The notes beneath the pieces are model-generated. The model was not told where the DNA came from. It saw only the letters and a program-made list of their open reading frames with translations, and searched no databases. Source: an uncultured Clostridia bacterium (GTDB lineage Bacteria; Bacillota; Clostridia; Lachnospirales; CAG-274). From it: a stretch of DNA of 38,701 nucleotides. The stretch spans positions 1 to 38,701 of the forward strand of contig CANRCU010000001.1 of assembly GCA_947629215.1 (NCBI GenBank), read 5' to 3'. How positions within the stretch are numbered: the first letter of the stretch is position 1; every line of letters starts with the position of its first letter. The position numbers and the translations under genes are program-made. Below, one piece after another: positions 6,745-15,830 of this stretch.

Positions 6745-7131
6745 ATGAATTTTGAAGAGATGTTTGCCCGTGCAGGCGAAAGACTGAACAAGGCTAAGGT
6801 CAAAGATGTTTCCGAGCATATTACAGTTCAGTTCAACGTCAGCGGAGAAGGCAGCGGTGCTTTTTATGCTGAAATTGCTGAGGGCAAGATCAATGTTCAG
6901 CCTTATGATTATAAAGGCTGTGATATACAGGTAGATGCCGACAGTGATGCTCTTGTTACTGCATTGGAAAGCAAAACAGCAGATACGCTCAGTTTCAGAG
7001 GTGACGAGGCTAAAATCGCTGTATTAAAGCCTATCCTTGCAGCTATACCTAAAAAGGTCGTTCGTAAAACTGCAGCTAAAACCGATGATAAGCCTGCTAA
7101 AAAAAGCAGCAAGAAATCTGCAAAAAATTAA
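6745..7131 (+). CDS. SCP2 sterol-binding-domain-like protein
   Basis: A 128-residue soluble cytoplasmic protein with AAAGGAAG upstream of the ATG. Residues 1-100 fit a stand-alone SCP2-like lipid-binding domain: an amphipathic N-terminal helix, strands around ITVQFNVSGEGSGAFYAEI, and a hydrophobic C-terminal helix AKIAVLKPILAAIP. Residues 105-128 form a Lys/Ala/Ser-rich basic tail (DDKPAKKSSKKSAKN) that could contact nucleic acid or membrane. The strong promoter and tight terminator suggest an abundant single-gene transcript. The ligand is unknown, and the family name does not imply sterols in bacteria. Confidence 0.7.
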   Translation: MNFEEMFARAGERLNKAKVKDVSEHITVQFNVSGEGSGAFYAEIAEGKINVQPYDYKGCDIQVDADSDALVTALESKTADTLSFRGDEAKIAVLKPILAAIPKKVVRKTAAKTDDKPAKKSSKKSAKN

Positions 7132-7175
7132 TTGTTTTGCATGATTTTTAAATATTGATAATTAACATAAAATCA

Positions 7176-7206
7176 AACGGCGCAAAATTTTTTGTGCCGT
7201 TTTTTT
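7176..7206 (+). terminator. Terminator after the SCP2-like gene
   Basis: AACGGCGCAAAA pairs with TTTTGTGCCGTT (one G-T pair) and ends in a T-run at 7201-7206. Confidence 0.8.
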
Positions 7207-7354
7207 GGTTCTTTTTCAAATAGTGTGTTTTTGTAATCATCAAAAGTTTCACAAGTGGCGTAGGCATTAATATAAAATTTTTTCTGCCCAAATCTTTTAC
7301 AAAAAAACAGGTAGAGGCAAAAATCAATTTATAAATCTTGGCTCAAACCTTTGT

Positions 7355-7435
7355 GGGGTACGGGGCAAAGCCCCGTTTATAAAGTTTTCGATCAAGCCTT
7401 TTGCAAAAGGCTTGTGGGGCATGGGCAAAGCCCCA
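7355..7435. repeat. Cluster of three palindromes (REP-like)
   Basis: Three hairpins lie in 81 bp: CGGGGCAAAGCCCCG (7361-7375), AAGCCTTTTGCAAAAGGCTT (7394-7413), and a GGGGC...GCCCC hairpin at 7416-7434. The first and third share the core GGGCAAAGCCCC. The unit sits between two converging genes that already have their own terminators, so it looks like an interspersed palindromic repeat. No second copy exists in this window. Confidence 0.5.
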
Positions 7436-7442
7436 TAAAAAT

Positions 7443-7499
7443 AAAAAATAAAAAAAAACAGGGCTGTCCGATAGCATTTGCCGCTATTGTGACAGCCCT
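7443..7499 (-). terminator. Terminator after the pectate lyase operon
   Basis: On the minus strand AGGGCTGTC (7499-7491) pairs with GACAGCCCT (7468-7460), with an inner stem, followed by a long T-run. It lies 13 bp past the stop codon. Confidence 0.9.
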
Positions 7500-7512
7500 T
7501 GTATTATTAAGG

Positions 7513-10500
7513 TTATGACGTTCTCTCAACTTCAAATTCAAAAGTAGAAAGAAGTGCTTTTTGCAATATTGCCGCCGCTGCCGCCGCAGTTATGCCATCT
7601 TTTGTGACACGGCTGTTTATAAGCCCCTGCGGTGTCATTGTTATTGCCTGCGGATTAAGCACATATTGCAGAACGAAAGCCGAATCGGCAGCATTGACAA
7701 TGCCGTCGCAGTTGGCATCGCCAAGCAGCGTTTTTTGTGACGGACCGACAGGCTTATCCCCACCGTGATCATCCGATGTAGTTGATTCGGTCGTAGTTTC
7801 GGTCGATACACTCGAAGTAGTCGTTTCTGTCGATACGCTCGCAGTGGTCGTTTCTGTCGATGTTTCTGTCGATGTGCTTGAAGTGGTAGATTCGGGTTTG
7901 CTGTGTCCACCCTGTTCTTTGGTCGTGGTTTCGGTCGATGTACTCGCAGTGGTGGTTTCGGTCGTTGATTCCGTGCTTGTTACGGTACTTTCACCGCCGT
8001 TGAGCGAATATTCAAGCAGATAAAGGTGAGCTTCCTTTTTATTTCTCTTGAATGTGACCGTACCTGCCTTTACGGGTACCGTCATTATTTTTTCGGTCAG
8101 TTCGTATACAGTACCGTTCAAAGTGATGCTTGAGCTTGCCAAAGCGTCGGTAACTATTGTAAGGTATCCGTCTTTTGGCGCTTCAAAGGTAATGGTCAAC
8201 CCCGAAGTTATTTTGATAGCCTTGTTAAGCGTCTGACCGTTATATTCTACGGGATTATTTTTGGCAGAACTCCAGTTGTTGGCATCTTGCACATCAAAGA
8301 AATTTTCCGTATTTGTGCCGTCCGTATAATTCCATACAAAGAGAGTGCCTTTGCTTACCATATTTGCCGTTACGGAAACTTCCGAGCCTTTTACAGCCGT
8401 TATCGTGCCGGAAGTCATTGAATCGACTTTCCAACCCGGAACATTTATTTTTATCTCAAACGGTGTGCCGACTTCGACTTTGCCTGTAAATGTACCGCTG
8501 CCGTTGCCTGTAAGCGCGGTATTGCCGACACTTACGCTTGCGTTCGTCACATCGAAACTTTCGGTTTCGCCTGCGGCAGGTTTGAGTATTACCGACACCG
8601 AACCAAGCTCTTTGTCAAGGTGCAGCGGTGTAGGCGTATTTGTTGTCCTGACGGTTATTTCGGCATTTTCAAGCGGCACATAATCGCCCGTATTTGTTAT
8701 CGAAACTTTGTATTTGCCGACGGCTATCTCGTTTGCGGACTGATAAAGACCGCCGCCCTTGTCGGCAAGCACGGTGCCGTCCGCAAGTTTAACGGTCACT
8801 CCCGTTACAGGTGTATTGCCCGAACCGCCCGTGAGCATTACAGCCGCATAGCCGTTGCTGTCGGTCGGAAGGTCAAGTTTGCCGCTGAACGTGTCGCCGT
8901 CTTTAGCCAAGGTCGTTGTGAGCGATTTGCTTGAATAGCCCTCTTTTGATGCCGTTACCGTTATTTCCATACCCAAAGGTACGATATTTGCGGTATAAGT
9001 GCCGTCACCGTTGTTTACAAAGGTTATACCCTCGGCGGTCACATCCGCATCCGTTATAGGTGTGCTGCCGCTTACAACGGTCACCGTTATAGAACCGGAT
9101 TCGGTCAAGGGGAATGCCTGAAGCGTGCCTGCATGTGTCTTTACATATTCGGGTACGTCTTTTGTGTCGTTAAGTACCGACACATTCGATTTTCCGTTCG
9201 AAAAATAGAATTGTTCGGGATTCTGATCCCATTCGGCAATGGAATCACCGTTGGGGAATTTCAGCCCGTTGTCCCCGGGGCCTGCATCGGTCCTCTTCTC
9301 GGCTTTGACGGTCTTGCCTTTCAGGCTGTCCTCGGTGCAGTCGCCCGATGTCATATCGCCGAAAGTTTTAAGATAGGACACATCGTGTCTTTCGTTATAA
9401 ATATTTTTACAGTTGTCGAAATAGTTGTTTTCGGAGAAACAGTGCGCATGACCACGCAAGTCTATGACCTGACTGGTGTTATGCTTTTTTGCGGGACCGT
9501 TATCCTGGAAATATGTGTTGTATATATGTATATTTCCGCCTGCGCCAAGGGGCTGCCTTGATGCAACGTCCTCGTACCAGTTGTGGTGCAGTGTCATATA
9601 GAACTGATTTTCCTTTTCGCTTGCGCCGAGCAAATTGGTTTTATGGCACTTGATATAGTGGTTATAGCTCATTGTGTAGTATTGACCGCGCTTGAAATCG
9701 CATGAGCCGTCGCCTTCCGCTTTGTCGCTTTCGGTCGGATTGGCGCAGTAACCCGGATAAAATACGTTGTTATGCACCCATACACGTTTTATAGGCGATG
9801 TTATTGCGTCGTCACCCTGGAAGCCGAGCGCATCTTCGGGATAGTTTTTGAAAGTCAGGTTCCTTACTTCAAAACTTTCGCCCGCATCGGCAGGGCAGGT
9901 CTTTGTTTGCGAAAAAGTGAAACCCCAGCCGTCTATAACACAGTCGTCGCCGATACCCTCTATGGTGATGTTCTTACCGTATTTTGTTATTGCAAGATTG
10001 CCGTTGTCGCCTTCGCCGCCGCCAAGCTCATTTGTCTTTGCATCATAAGGCGTTAAATTTTCGGGCGGTGTTACCGTGCCTATAAAGCGGAATATCAGGG
10101 GGTGATCGTCACATTTTACATTGCCGTCAAAGCCCTTTGCCGTTTCGCTTGAAGGGCCTGTTATCCTTCTTATAAGGTGGTGGTTGTTGTTTAAGATATT
10201 GCCTATACCGTTGCTGCCCCTTGTCCAGGTAGCGCCAGAAGAAGATGAGGAATATTTTACGGTAAGGTCCTCATAGCCGGGAACGGAAACGGTGTTTTTG
10301 TTTTCGTCGGTAACATAAACGATTATTGCATTGTCCTTTGGTGTACCGTCGTTATTGTATGCGCCCACGCCCTCGCTGCGTTTGAAATGCGCATAACCCG
10401 AACGGTCGTTTGCATAAACAAGAATGTTGCTTCTTGTGTATACGGTATTGTCGGATGCCGTGACCTCAATATCGTATCTGCCCGCTTTAAGACCGGGAAT

Positions 10501-10782
10501 ATCCACCCTGCCTCTGCCGCTTGTGCTTGCTTTGCGCACCAGATACTTCAAATCGTCACCCGAAAGATAGGTGTAGTCGGTGTCGCCCGTCTGCCTGTAG
10601 CCTACTTTTACATTGGCTGCATCGGGGTCGCTGTCTGCCCATTCGGCATAAAGTGTTTCATACCAACCCGCGCATACGTTAAAAGCGGCAGCTTGGGCCG
10701 TCACAGTACCGATATGCACCGATGTAAGAAGCATTGAAACAGCCAGAACGGAGGACATGATTTTTTTGAATGCTTTCTTCAT
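7513..10782 (-). CDS. Secreted multidomain pectate lyase (PL1) with dockerin
   Basis: A 1089-residue secreted enzyme predicted to cut polygalacturonate by beta-elimination with calcium. The ATG at 10782 follows AAGGA at eight bases; the earlier in-frame ATG at 10791 overlaps that site. Domains: signal peptide 1-32; a fibronectin-III-like domain, about 34-125; a PL1 beta-helix, about 130-540, with VWVHNNVFYPG at 334-344, calcium-site aspartates in GDGSCDFKRG (about 358-366), and the catalytic arginine at about 409 in HHNWYEDVASRQPL. Three beta-sandwich repeats follow at about 563-810, then a possible carbohydrate-binding domain at 812-928, a Thr/Ser linker at 930-1015 and a C-terminal dockerin at 1018-1089. 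The second dockerin repeat (VTKDGITAAAAAAILQ) has lost most calcium ligands. It is the last gene of a run containing a LytTR two-component system. Confidence 0.92.
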   Translation of the reverse strand: MKKAFKKIMSSVLAVSMLLTSVHIGTVTAQAAAFNVCAGWYETLYAEWADSDPDAANVKVGYRQTGDTDYTYLSGDDLKYLVRKASTSGRGRVDIPGLKAGRYDIEVTASDNTVYTRSNILVYANDRSGYAHFKRSEGVGAYNNDGTPKDNAIIVYVTDENKNTVSVPGYEDLTVKYSSSSSGATWTRGSNGIGNILNNNHHLIRRITGPSSETAKGFDGNVKCDDHPLIFRFIGTVTPPENLTPYDAKTNELGGGEGDNGNLAITKYGKNITIEGIGDDCVIDGWGFTFSQTKTCPADAGESFEVRNLTFKNYPEDALGFQGDDAITSPIKRVWVHNNVFYPGYCANPTESDKAEGDGSCDFKRGQYYTMSYNHYIKCHKTNLLGASEKENQFYMTLHHNWYEDVASRQPLGAGGNIHIYNTYFQDNGPAKKHNTSQVIDLRGHAHCFSENNYFDNCKNIYNERHDVSYLKTFGDMTSGDCTEDSLKGKTVKAEKRTDAGPGDNGLKFPNGDSIAEWDQNPEQFYFSNGKSNVSVLNDTKDVPEYVKTHAGTLQAFPLTESGSITVTVVSGSTPITDADVTAEGITFVNNGDGTYTANIVPLGMEITVTASKEGYSSKSLTTTLAKDGDTFSGKLDLPTDSNGYAAVMLTGGSGNTPVTGVTVKLADGTVLADKGGGLYQSANEIAVGKYKVSITNTGDYVPLENAEITVRTTNTPTPLHLDKELGSVSVILKPAAGETESFDVTNASVSVGNTALTGNGSGTFTGKVEVGTPFEIKINVPGWKVDSMTSGTITAVKGSEVSVTANMVSKGTLFVWNYTDGTNTENFFDVQDANNWSSAKNNPVEYNGQTLNKAIKITSGLTITFEAPKDGYLTIVTDALASSSITLNGTVYELTEKIMTVPVKAGTVTFKRNKKEAHLYLLEYSLNGGESTVTSTESTTETTTASTSTETTTKEQGGHSKPESTTSSTSTETSTETTTASVSTETTTSSVSTETTTESTTSDDHGGDKPVGPSQKTLLGDANCDGIVNAADSAFVLQYVLNPQAITMTPQGLINSRVTKDGITAAAAAAILQKALLSTFEFEVERTS

Positions 10783-10840
10783 AAATACCATCCTTTTTTA
10801 GTTTTGCGGCATATCCTGAAAAAATATGCCATACGCCGTG

Positions 10841-11890
10841 TTACAACAAGTAAGCAGCCGTTCGGGTCTTGCCGTCCCATGTGACTTTAAAGCCGAGCGC
10901 TTCGCCGAGCGCGCGGAACGGCAGATATATCCGGTCGTTTTTTATCTCCGCAAAAGCGCCGTATTTAAAATAGACGCGTTTCCCGTCCGCAAGCATATAC
11001 CTTCGGTTTGCGGTTATTTCTACCTTATGACCGTTATATACGACTACAGCTGTTTTTGTGCGGGCGTTCCATGTGATGTTGACATCATCGCCCAACCCTT
11101 TTTGTAAAGAACGCACAGATATTAAAGTTGAATTGCTGCTTTTTTGTATATAAGGTGAGTATATAACGAAAATGGGTACTTTGTCAAGATATGCAATAGA
11201 AGAATCTATCATAAAAGTCAATATTTTTTTGGCAAATCTGACCGAGCTTTTACTTTTGGGCGCCAGTTTCTTTTCGGCAGTGGTCTGTTCCGTTGTGGTT
11301 TCCTTTACGGGTTCTGTCTTGTTTTTGTTGGCAAGCCGTGAAAAACCGCTGTTAAACACGCCTCCGCCGCTGCCTCCGCTGCCGCCTCCACCACCGCTGC
11401 CCGAATGAGAACCGCTTGTCGGTCTTTCGGTCGTGGTCGTTTCGGTGGTCGGGTCTTTATCCTGTTTTTGTGTGGTCGTTTCGGTCGTGGTGTCCCGGCT
11501 TTGTGTAGTGGTTTCGGTCGGGGCGCTGTGTCCCTGTGTTGTAGGCTCTGTCGGTGTATCCGGTCTTTGTGTGGTATCTTCCGTTGTGGGATCCGGGTCT
11601 GACGAACCCGGCGGCAATACGGTAGTTTCCTCGCCCGAATTACCCGTAAAGTCCTCGGTGGTCGTTTCGGTATCGGTTTCCGTGTCGGGTTCGGTTGTGG
11701 GTTCGGTAGTACTCTCCGTGTCGGTCACGTTATCGGTAGTACTCTCCGTATCGGTTTCGGTAGTTATCTCAATATCGGTCGTAATTTCCGTGTCGGTTTC
11801 GTTACCGTCACCGGCATAAACAATAAACGCCGACAAAAACAATACCAACATTACGGATATTGCCGAATACAAAATTTTCGGTTTTACCAT
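10841..11890 (-). CDS. Membrane-anchored CuAO-domain protein with Thr/Glu stalk
   Basis: A 349-residue exported protein. The ATG at 11890 is one base after the stop of the kinase gene, with GAGGAG inside the kinase's last codons. Residues about 5-26 are a signal peptide or uncleaved anchor (ILYSAISVMLVLFLSAFIVYA). Residues 28-165 are a Thr/Glu/Asp/Pro-rich stalk, followed by a Gly/Ser-rich stretch (about 163-180) and a second Thr-rich part. Residues about 230-349 form a copper amine oxidase N-terminal-like domain, with SVRSLQKGLG, YLPFRALGEALGFKVTW and TAAYL at the end. No catalytic residues are expected in this domain. The linker composition matches the dockerin proteins of the window. Placement between a histidine kinase and a pectate lyase suggests a surface binding or wall-attachment role, which is inference. 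Confidence 0.75.
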   Translation of the reverse strand: MVKPKILYSAISVMLVLFLSAFIVYAGDGNETDTEITTDIEITTETDTESTTDNVTDTESTTEPTTEPDTETDTETTTEDFTGNSGEETTVLPPGSSDPDPTTEDTTQRPDTPTEPTTQGHSAPTETTTQSRDTTTETTTQKQDKDPTTETTTTERPTSGSHSGSGGGGGSGGSGGGVFNSGFSRLANKNKTEPVKETTTEQTTAEKKLAPKSKSSVRFAKKILTFMIDSSIAYLDKVPIFVIYSPYIQKSSNSTLISVRSLQKGLGDDVNITWNARTKTAVVVYNGHKVEITANRRYMLADGKRVYFKYGAFAEIKNDRIYLPFRALGEALGFKVTWDGKTRTAAYLL

Positions 11891-11891
11891 C

Positions 11892-13178
11892 TTAATCACT
11901 CTCCTCACTCAAAAGCGGCGGTTTGAGCAGAACATATATTGTGATAACGCCGTTTTCCGCGCTGAAATCAAATTCGCCGTTATAGCGGTGTACAATATCT
12001 TTTATTATTTTTATGCCCATACCGTGGTTTTCGCGGTCGGGCTTGGTCGTTACAAAATCCGTGCCGACTATAACGGGCATTTTTGCTATGGAGTTAAGCG
12101 TTGAGATATAGATATAATCCCCCTGCATCTTTACTTTTAATTGTACAAAGCCGCCTTGGCATTTCGCAGCCGCCTCTATCGCATTGTCAAGCAGGTTTGA
12201 TATAAGCGACGACATATCCGTGCGTTTTATATTGACCTCGCCCATAACACCCGTTACGCTCAGTTTAACGCCCGCTTTTTCGGCAAGCTCGGCTTTTTGT
12301 GTGATGACTATATCGGCTATGCTGTTTTGAAGATAGCTTTTGTACGGCCTGTCAAGCGTGCCGGCTACGCTTTGCAGATATTCTTCGGTTTCTTTTATTT
12401 TCTTTTGGCGCAGCAATTCCATTGCGGTGAAGATATGGTTTTTGCAGTCATGCACGGCAAGCCTTGTCTGCTCGTTGCCTGCGGCAAGAGTGCTGTAAAA
12501 TTTTTCGTTTGCTTTGAGAGAGTTTGCTATTTCACGGCTTTCATAATATGCCGTGTAAAAATGCGTAAGACTGTTGAACAAAAGAAATACCAGAACGATT
12601 ATTGCAAACATGATTATGGATATAAACGAAAATGTAAGTCTTGTTTCGGGGTCTGTGTTATATGATACAAGGCAAATACATTCCATACAGACGGTTATCA
12701 TAAAAATCGCCGATGTGAGTATAAGACGGTATCTAACAGGCGCGCTGAACTGCATCTCAATGCGTCCGCTGTTTATTATGCCTATAAAAATAAGCCGCGC
12801 AAACAGTATACCGACCAGATTGAACATTGGCAGCTCTGCAAATTCGGCATAGCGTGAACGCAGAACAAGCGTAAATATACCCATAACAAGCAGCTCGCTT
12901 ATCTCTATAAAAACAAAGTACAAAAGCGCAACAATAAACGAGCCGAGGGGTCTGAGCTTAAAGCACATACAAACGCACCAGCTTACAAATATGGCGATAA
13001 ACGGCGCAATAATGCGATCGGAGAGATAATGCACACGTATAAAGCTGAGTATTGCGGCAGTTAACAGCGGCAGCAGAGTTTCAGCCCCGAAATGTATACG
13101 CGTATACTTGCATACGAGCATATAAAGCAAAAGACTGTCAAAAAGACAGACAGCAAGCTCGAAAAATATCCAGAGCAT
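11892..13178 (-). CDS. GHKL-type sensor histidine kinase (AgrC-like)
   Basis: A 428-residue membrane kinase. Residues 1-205 hold about six membrane helices, as in AgrC-type sensors. After a short coiled segment, the phosphoacceptor His243 lies in AVHDCKNHIF. The ATP-binding domain has the N-box SSLISNLLDNAIEAA (Asn332), GTDFVTTKP, and the G-box NHGMGIKIIKDIV. GAGGAGG lies within the end of the regulator gene, and only two bases separate the two genes. It would phosphorylate the LytTR regulator encoded directly upstream. AgrC relatives often sense peptides, but no peptide precursor or AgrB-type protease is encoded nearby, so the signal is open; sensing of plant polysaccharide fragments or envelope state are alternatives. 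Confidence 0.92.
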   Translation of the reverse strand: MLWIFFELAVCLFDSLLLYMLVCKYTRIHFGAETLLPLLTAAILSFIRVHYLSDRIIAPFIAIFVSWCVCMCFKLRPLGSFIVALLYFVFIEISELLVMGIFTLVLRSRYAEFAELPMFNLVGILFARLIFIGIINSGRIEMQFSAPVRYRLILTSAIFMITVCMECICLVSYNTDPETRLTFSFISIIMFAIIVLVFLLFNSLTHFYTAYYESREIANSLKANEKFYSTLAAGNEQTRLAVHDCKNHIFTAMELLRQKKIKETEEYLQSVAGTLDRPYKSYLQNSIADIVITQKAELAEKAGVKLSVTGVMGEVNIKRTDMSSLISNLLDNAIEAAAKCQGGFVQLKVKMQGDYIYISTLNSIAKMPVIVGTDFVTTKPDRENHGMGIKIIKDIVHRYNGEFDFSAENGVITIYVLLKPPLLSEESD

Positions 13179-13180
13179 TT

Positions 13181-13897
13181 TCAGTCCTCCTCGATATAGC
13201 GAAAGTACCTTTGTTTTACCTGACGCACCATATACGGTCGTGAACCGATGTATATATGCTCGCCATTGGAAAGCACAATGTCGTTTTTTTCAAAACAGTT
13301 TATGTGAGCCATATTTACAAGATAAGAGCGATGCACGCACACAAAGCCTTGGTCGGTCAGTTTATCGGTCAGATCGGAAAGTTTGCTGCCCGTGACCTCA
13401 AAACTGCCTTTAAGCGTTACTACAGAGAGCTGTCTTAGGTTGTATTCAAAATAAATTATATGGGGCAGCGCAAAGGTAAGCTGAGTTTTTGCGCTTGAAC
13501 GCGCTTTTATGTTAAGAGTGATGCAGCGGTTTTCGGGCTTGGTATCAAAAGCAGCCGTCAAGCCCTCTTCAAGAGCGGCTTCGTCACCTTTTGCAACAAA
13601 GCGGAAAGCACGGTATTTATAACCGTCAAAAACTCTGCCGACCTCGGATGTAAGAAAAATAACGCGGGCTTTGCTGTCGGACTTGTTAAGGCGTTCCGCA
13701 AGCTCAAAACCGTCTGTATCCGGCATTGCTATATCAAGTATGAACAAGTCCGTATCCGACGTATCGCCCGAAAGCAGGGCGTCTGCGCTGTCGTAACAGT
13801 CTATTGCAATATCTTTGCCTGCAAGGGAGCGGTTTATAAAATCTTTTGTGCTTTGAAGTATTTCTTTTTGATCGTCACAAATAACTATCTTAAACAA
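13181..13897 (-). CDS. LytTR-family response regulator (TTG start)
   Basis: A 238-residue regulator. The receiver domain (1-120) has the acidic pocket Asp8/Asp9 (ICDDQ), the phosphoacceptor Asp55 in LFILDIAMPDTDG, Thr83 and Lys103. The C-terminal LytTR DNA-binding domain, about 128-235, shows HIIYFEYNLRQLSVVTLKG, FVCVHRSYLVNMAHI and the final SRPYMVRQVKQRYF. The start is TTG at 13897, with AAGGGG eight to nine bases upstream; no ATG or GTG is available. TTG may limit its level. The deoC gene ends 24 bp upstream and the kinase starts 2 bp downstream. LytTR proteins often control surface and extracellular functions, so the downstream CuAO-domain and pectate lyase genes are natural candidate targets. 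Confidence 0.92.
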   Translation of the reverse strand: MFKIVICDDQKEILQSTKDFINRSLAGKDIAIDCYDSADALLSGDTSDTDLFILDIAMPDTDGFELAERLNKSDSKARVIFLTSEVGRVFDGYKYRAFRFVAKGDEAALEEGLTAAFDTKPENRCITLNIKARSSAKTQLTFALPHIIYFEYNLRQLSVVTLKGSFEVTGSKLSDLTDKLTDQGFVCVHRSYLVNMAHINCFEKNDIVLSNGEHIYIGSRPYMVRQVKQRYFRYIEED

Positions 13898-13921
13898 ACC
13901 GTCGTCCCCTTTTTATAAGTT

Positions 13922-14569
13922 TTATAATTTGGCGGCAAGCCTTATTATCCTGCTTGTGCCAAGCCTGTCCGCGCCTGCGGCTATCATTTTTTCGGCGTCG
14001 TCAAGGCTGCTTATGCCGCCTGCGGCTTTTATCTTTTTGGTTTTTATATTTTGCGCAAATAATTCTATATCGCTCAATTTTGCGCCTGCGCTGCCAAAAC
14101 CCGTGCTGGTCTTTATAAAATCGGCATCGCTTTGCTCGACCACACGGCACATATTTATTTTTTCTTCTTCGGTCAGGTCGCAGGTTTCTATTATAACCTT
14201 CAGCAAAGCGCCTCCGCAGGCATCTTTTATTTTATTTATCTCTTTAAGTATGCTTGCATATTTTTTTGCTTTGACGTCCCCGCGGTTGATGACCATATCA
14301 ATTTCGTCCGCACCGTCCTTCACGGCGGTCTTTGCCTCGTAAGCCTTGACATCGGCGGTATTGTAGCCGTTTGGGAAGCCGATGACCGTGCATATTTTTA
14401 TGCGTTCGCCAACATAGTCCTTAGCCTGTCCGACAAAACAGGGCGGTATGCAGATGCTTGCCGCACCGTATTTTATGCCTTCGTCGCATATCTGCCTTAT
14501 GTCGTCCCACGTTGCCGTTACCGAAAGCAAAGTATGGTCGACTTTTGAAAGTATCTCATTTATCTCCAT
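13922..14569 (-). CDS. deoC: Deoxyribose-phosphate aldolase
   Basis: A 215-residue class I aldolase that splits 2-deoxyribose-5-phosphate into glyceraldehyde-3-phosphate and acetaldehyde in nucleoside salvage. Key residues are in place: Asp91 in DEIDMVIN, the Schiff-base Lys153 in FIKTSTGF, and Lys181 in KAAGGIS, matching Asp102, Lys167 and Lys201 of the E. coli enzyme. The length is usual for Firmicutes. The ATG at 14569 lies inside the end of the DUF815 gene (14-bp overlap); GGGAGG is 12 bases upstream, and the longer open frame to 14605 would need a start without such a site. No other deoxynucleoside genes lie beside it, so its place in this operon is unexplained. Confidence 0.95.
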   Translation of the reverse strand: MEINEILSKVDHTLLSVTATWDDIRQICDEGIKYGAASICIPPCFVGQAKDYVGERIKICTVIGFPNGYNTADVKAYEAKTAVKDGADEIDMVINRGDVKAKKYASILKEINKIKDACGGALLKVIIETCDLTEEEKINMCRVVEQSDADFIKTSTGFGSAGAKLSDIELFAQNIKTKKIKAAGGISSLDDAEKMIAAGADRLGTSRIIRLAAKL

Positions 14570-15815
14570 TTTTCTTTTTTTCCTCCCATAACAGATTTTC
14601 GACAAACTGTTTTGCCGTCCTGCCCGACATTCCCTTTTGGTTGAGTTCCCAGCGCAGAGCGGCTTGTTTTATCTCCTCATCGGGGAGAGTTATGCCGTTT
14701 TTGCGCGCAAGCCCTATGGCTATTTTCACATATTCCTGAGGGGTCGGTTTTGCATATGTTATGGTTATGCCGAAACGGTCGGAAAGCGAGAGTTTTTCGT
14801 TCATCGTATCGGTGGTATGTATATCGGCGACTGCGCTTGCGGTGTTGCGGTCGCTCCATTTTTCCTGTATAATGTGGCGGCGGTTGCTTGTCGCATAGAA
14901 AAGCACATTGTCGGGCTTGCCCTCGCTGCCGCCTTCAAGCAGGGATTTCATATACTTATATTGCAGCTCGTTTTCGTCGAATGAAAGGTCGTCTATATAA
15001 ATGATAAACTTTCTGCCGCGCGGTCTTAAAAGTTTAAGAATATCGGGCAAATCCGCTATCTGCTCTTTTGTTATCTCAACAAGGCGCAGACCTTGTGTGT
15101 GGTATTCGTTTATAAGCGCTTTTATGGAAGATGATTTTCCCGTACCCCTTGCACCGACAAGCAGTATATTGTTTGCGGGGCAGTTGTTTATAAAAGCGAG
15201 CGTATTGTCGCGCAGCTCTTCTATCTGGCTTGTATAACCGATAAGGTCGTCAAAAGTTATCTTGTCGGGGTGGGTTATGCCGACAAGCGCCTTTTTGTCG
15301 CTGTTATATTTGAAAACACGGTAGACGGAAATATCCCCGCAGCCGTTTTTGCGGTGAAAAGCTATTATATCTTCAAGCGTCAGGTTTTCGGATACATCGC
15401 TTTTGCCGCTTTCGACAGGACGATAATCCATAAGTGTTTCCATAGCCGACATCATAAAACGGCTGTCGGGCAGCTCCGTCAAGTCTGTTTCGGAAAGCTC
15501 CGTCAGCGCCCGAATATCCGCTTTTGCAAGCTCATAAAGAGATGTACCCTCAACTTTTTTGTTATTTTCGCAAAGCAGCGTGAATATATTCTCATCGGAT
15601 ATGATGAGGTGCCTTATGTAATTGCCGAAAAGATTGCCGCTGAAATGCTTTTCCTCGGCGCGGTTTACAAGAAATTCCGTTAATTCTGCAAGATACGGAA
15701 GGTTGTCGTCCGCCGTGAAAATATTTTTCAATATCTTGATTATTTCGTCGTCGGCTATTTTTTTGTATATCGTAAGTGAATTTATGCCGTCAAGCAGCCT
15801 GTTGCAGTCAGTCAT
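14556..15815 (-). CDS. DUF815-family AAA+ ATPase
   Basis: A 419-residue cytoplasmic ATP-binding protein. The N-terminal 200 residues are helical and variable. Walker A is GARGTGKSS (221-229), Walker B IIYIDDLSF (271-279), a sensor-1-like ATSN at 308-311, and a C-terminal helical lid with GMSGRTAKQF. The YMKSLLEGG stretch after Walker B is characteristic of the DUF815 group as I know it. AAGGGGG precedes the ATG. It follows a small helical protein gene by 15 bp and overlaps deoC. Its substrate is unknown; the family is widespread in Clostridia as a stand-alone ATPase. Confidence 0.85.
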   Translation of the reverse strand: MTDCNRLLDGINSLTIYKKIADDEIIKILKNIFTADDNLPYLAELTEFLVNRAEEKHFSGNLFGNYIRHLIISDENIFTLLCENNKKVEGTSLYELAKADIRALTELSETDLTELPDSRFMMSAMETLMDYRPVESGKSDVSENLTLEDIIAFHRKNGCGDISVYRVFKYNSDKKALVGITHPDKITFDDLIGYTSQIEELRDNTLAFINNCPANNILLVGARGTGKSSSIKALINEYHTQGLRLVEITKEQIADLPDILKLLRPRGRKFIIYIDDLSFDENELQYKYMKSLLEGGSEGKPDNVLFYATSNRRHIIQEKWSDRNTASAVADIHTTDTMNEKLSLSDRFGITITYAKPTPQEYVKIAIGLARKNGITLPDEEIKQAALRWELNQKGMSGRTAKQFVENLLWEEKKKNGDK

Positions 15816-15830
15816 TAAGAAACCCCCTTT

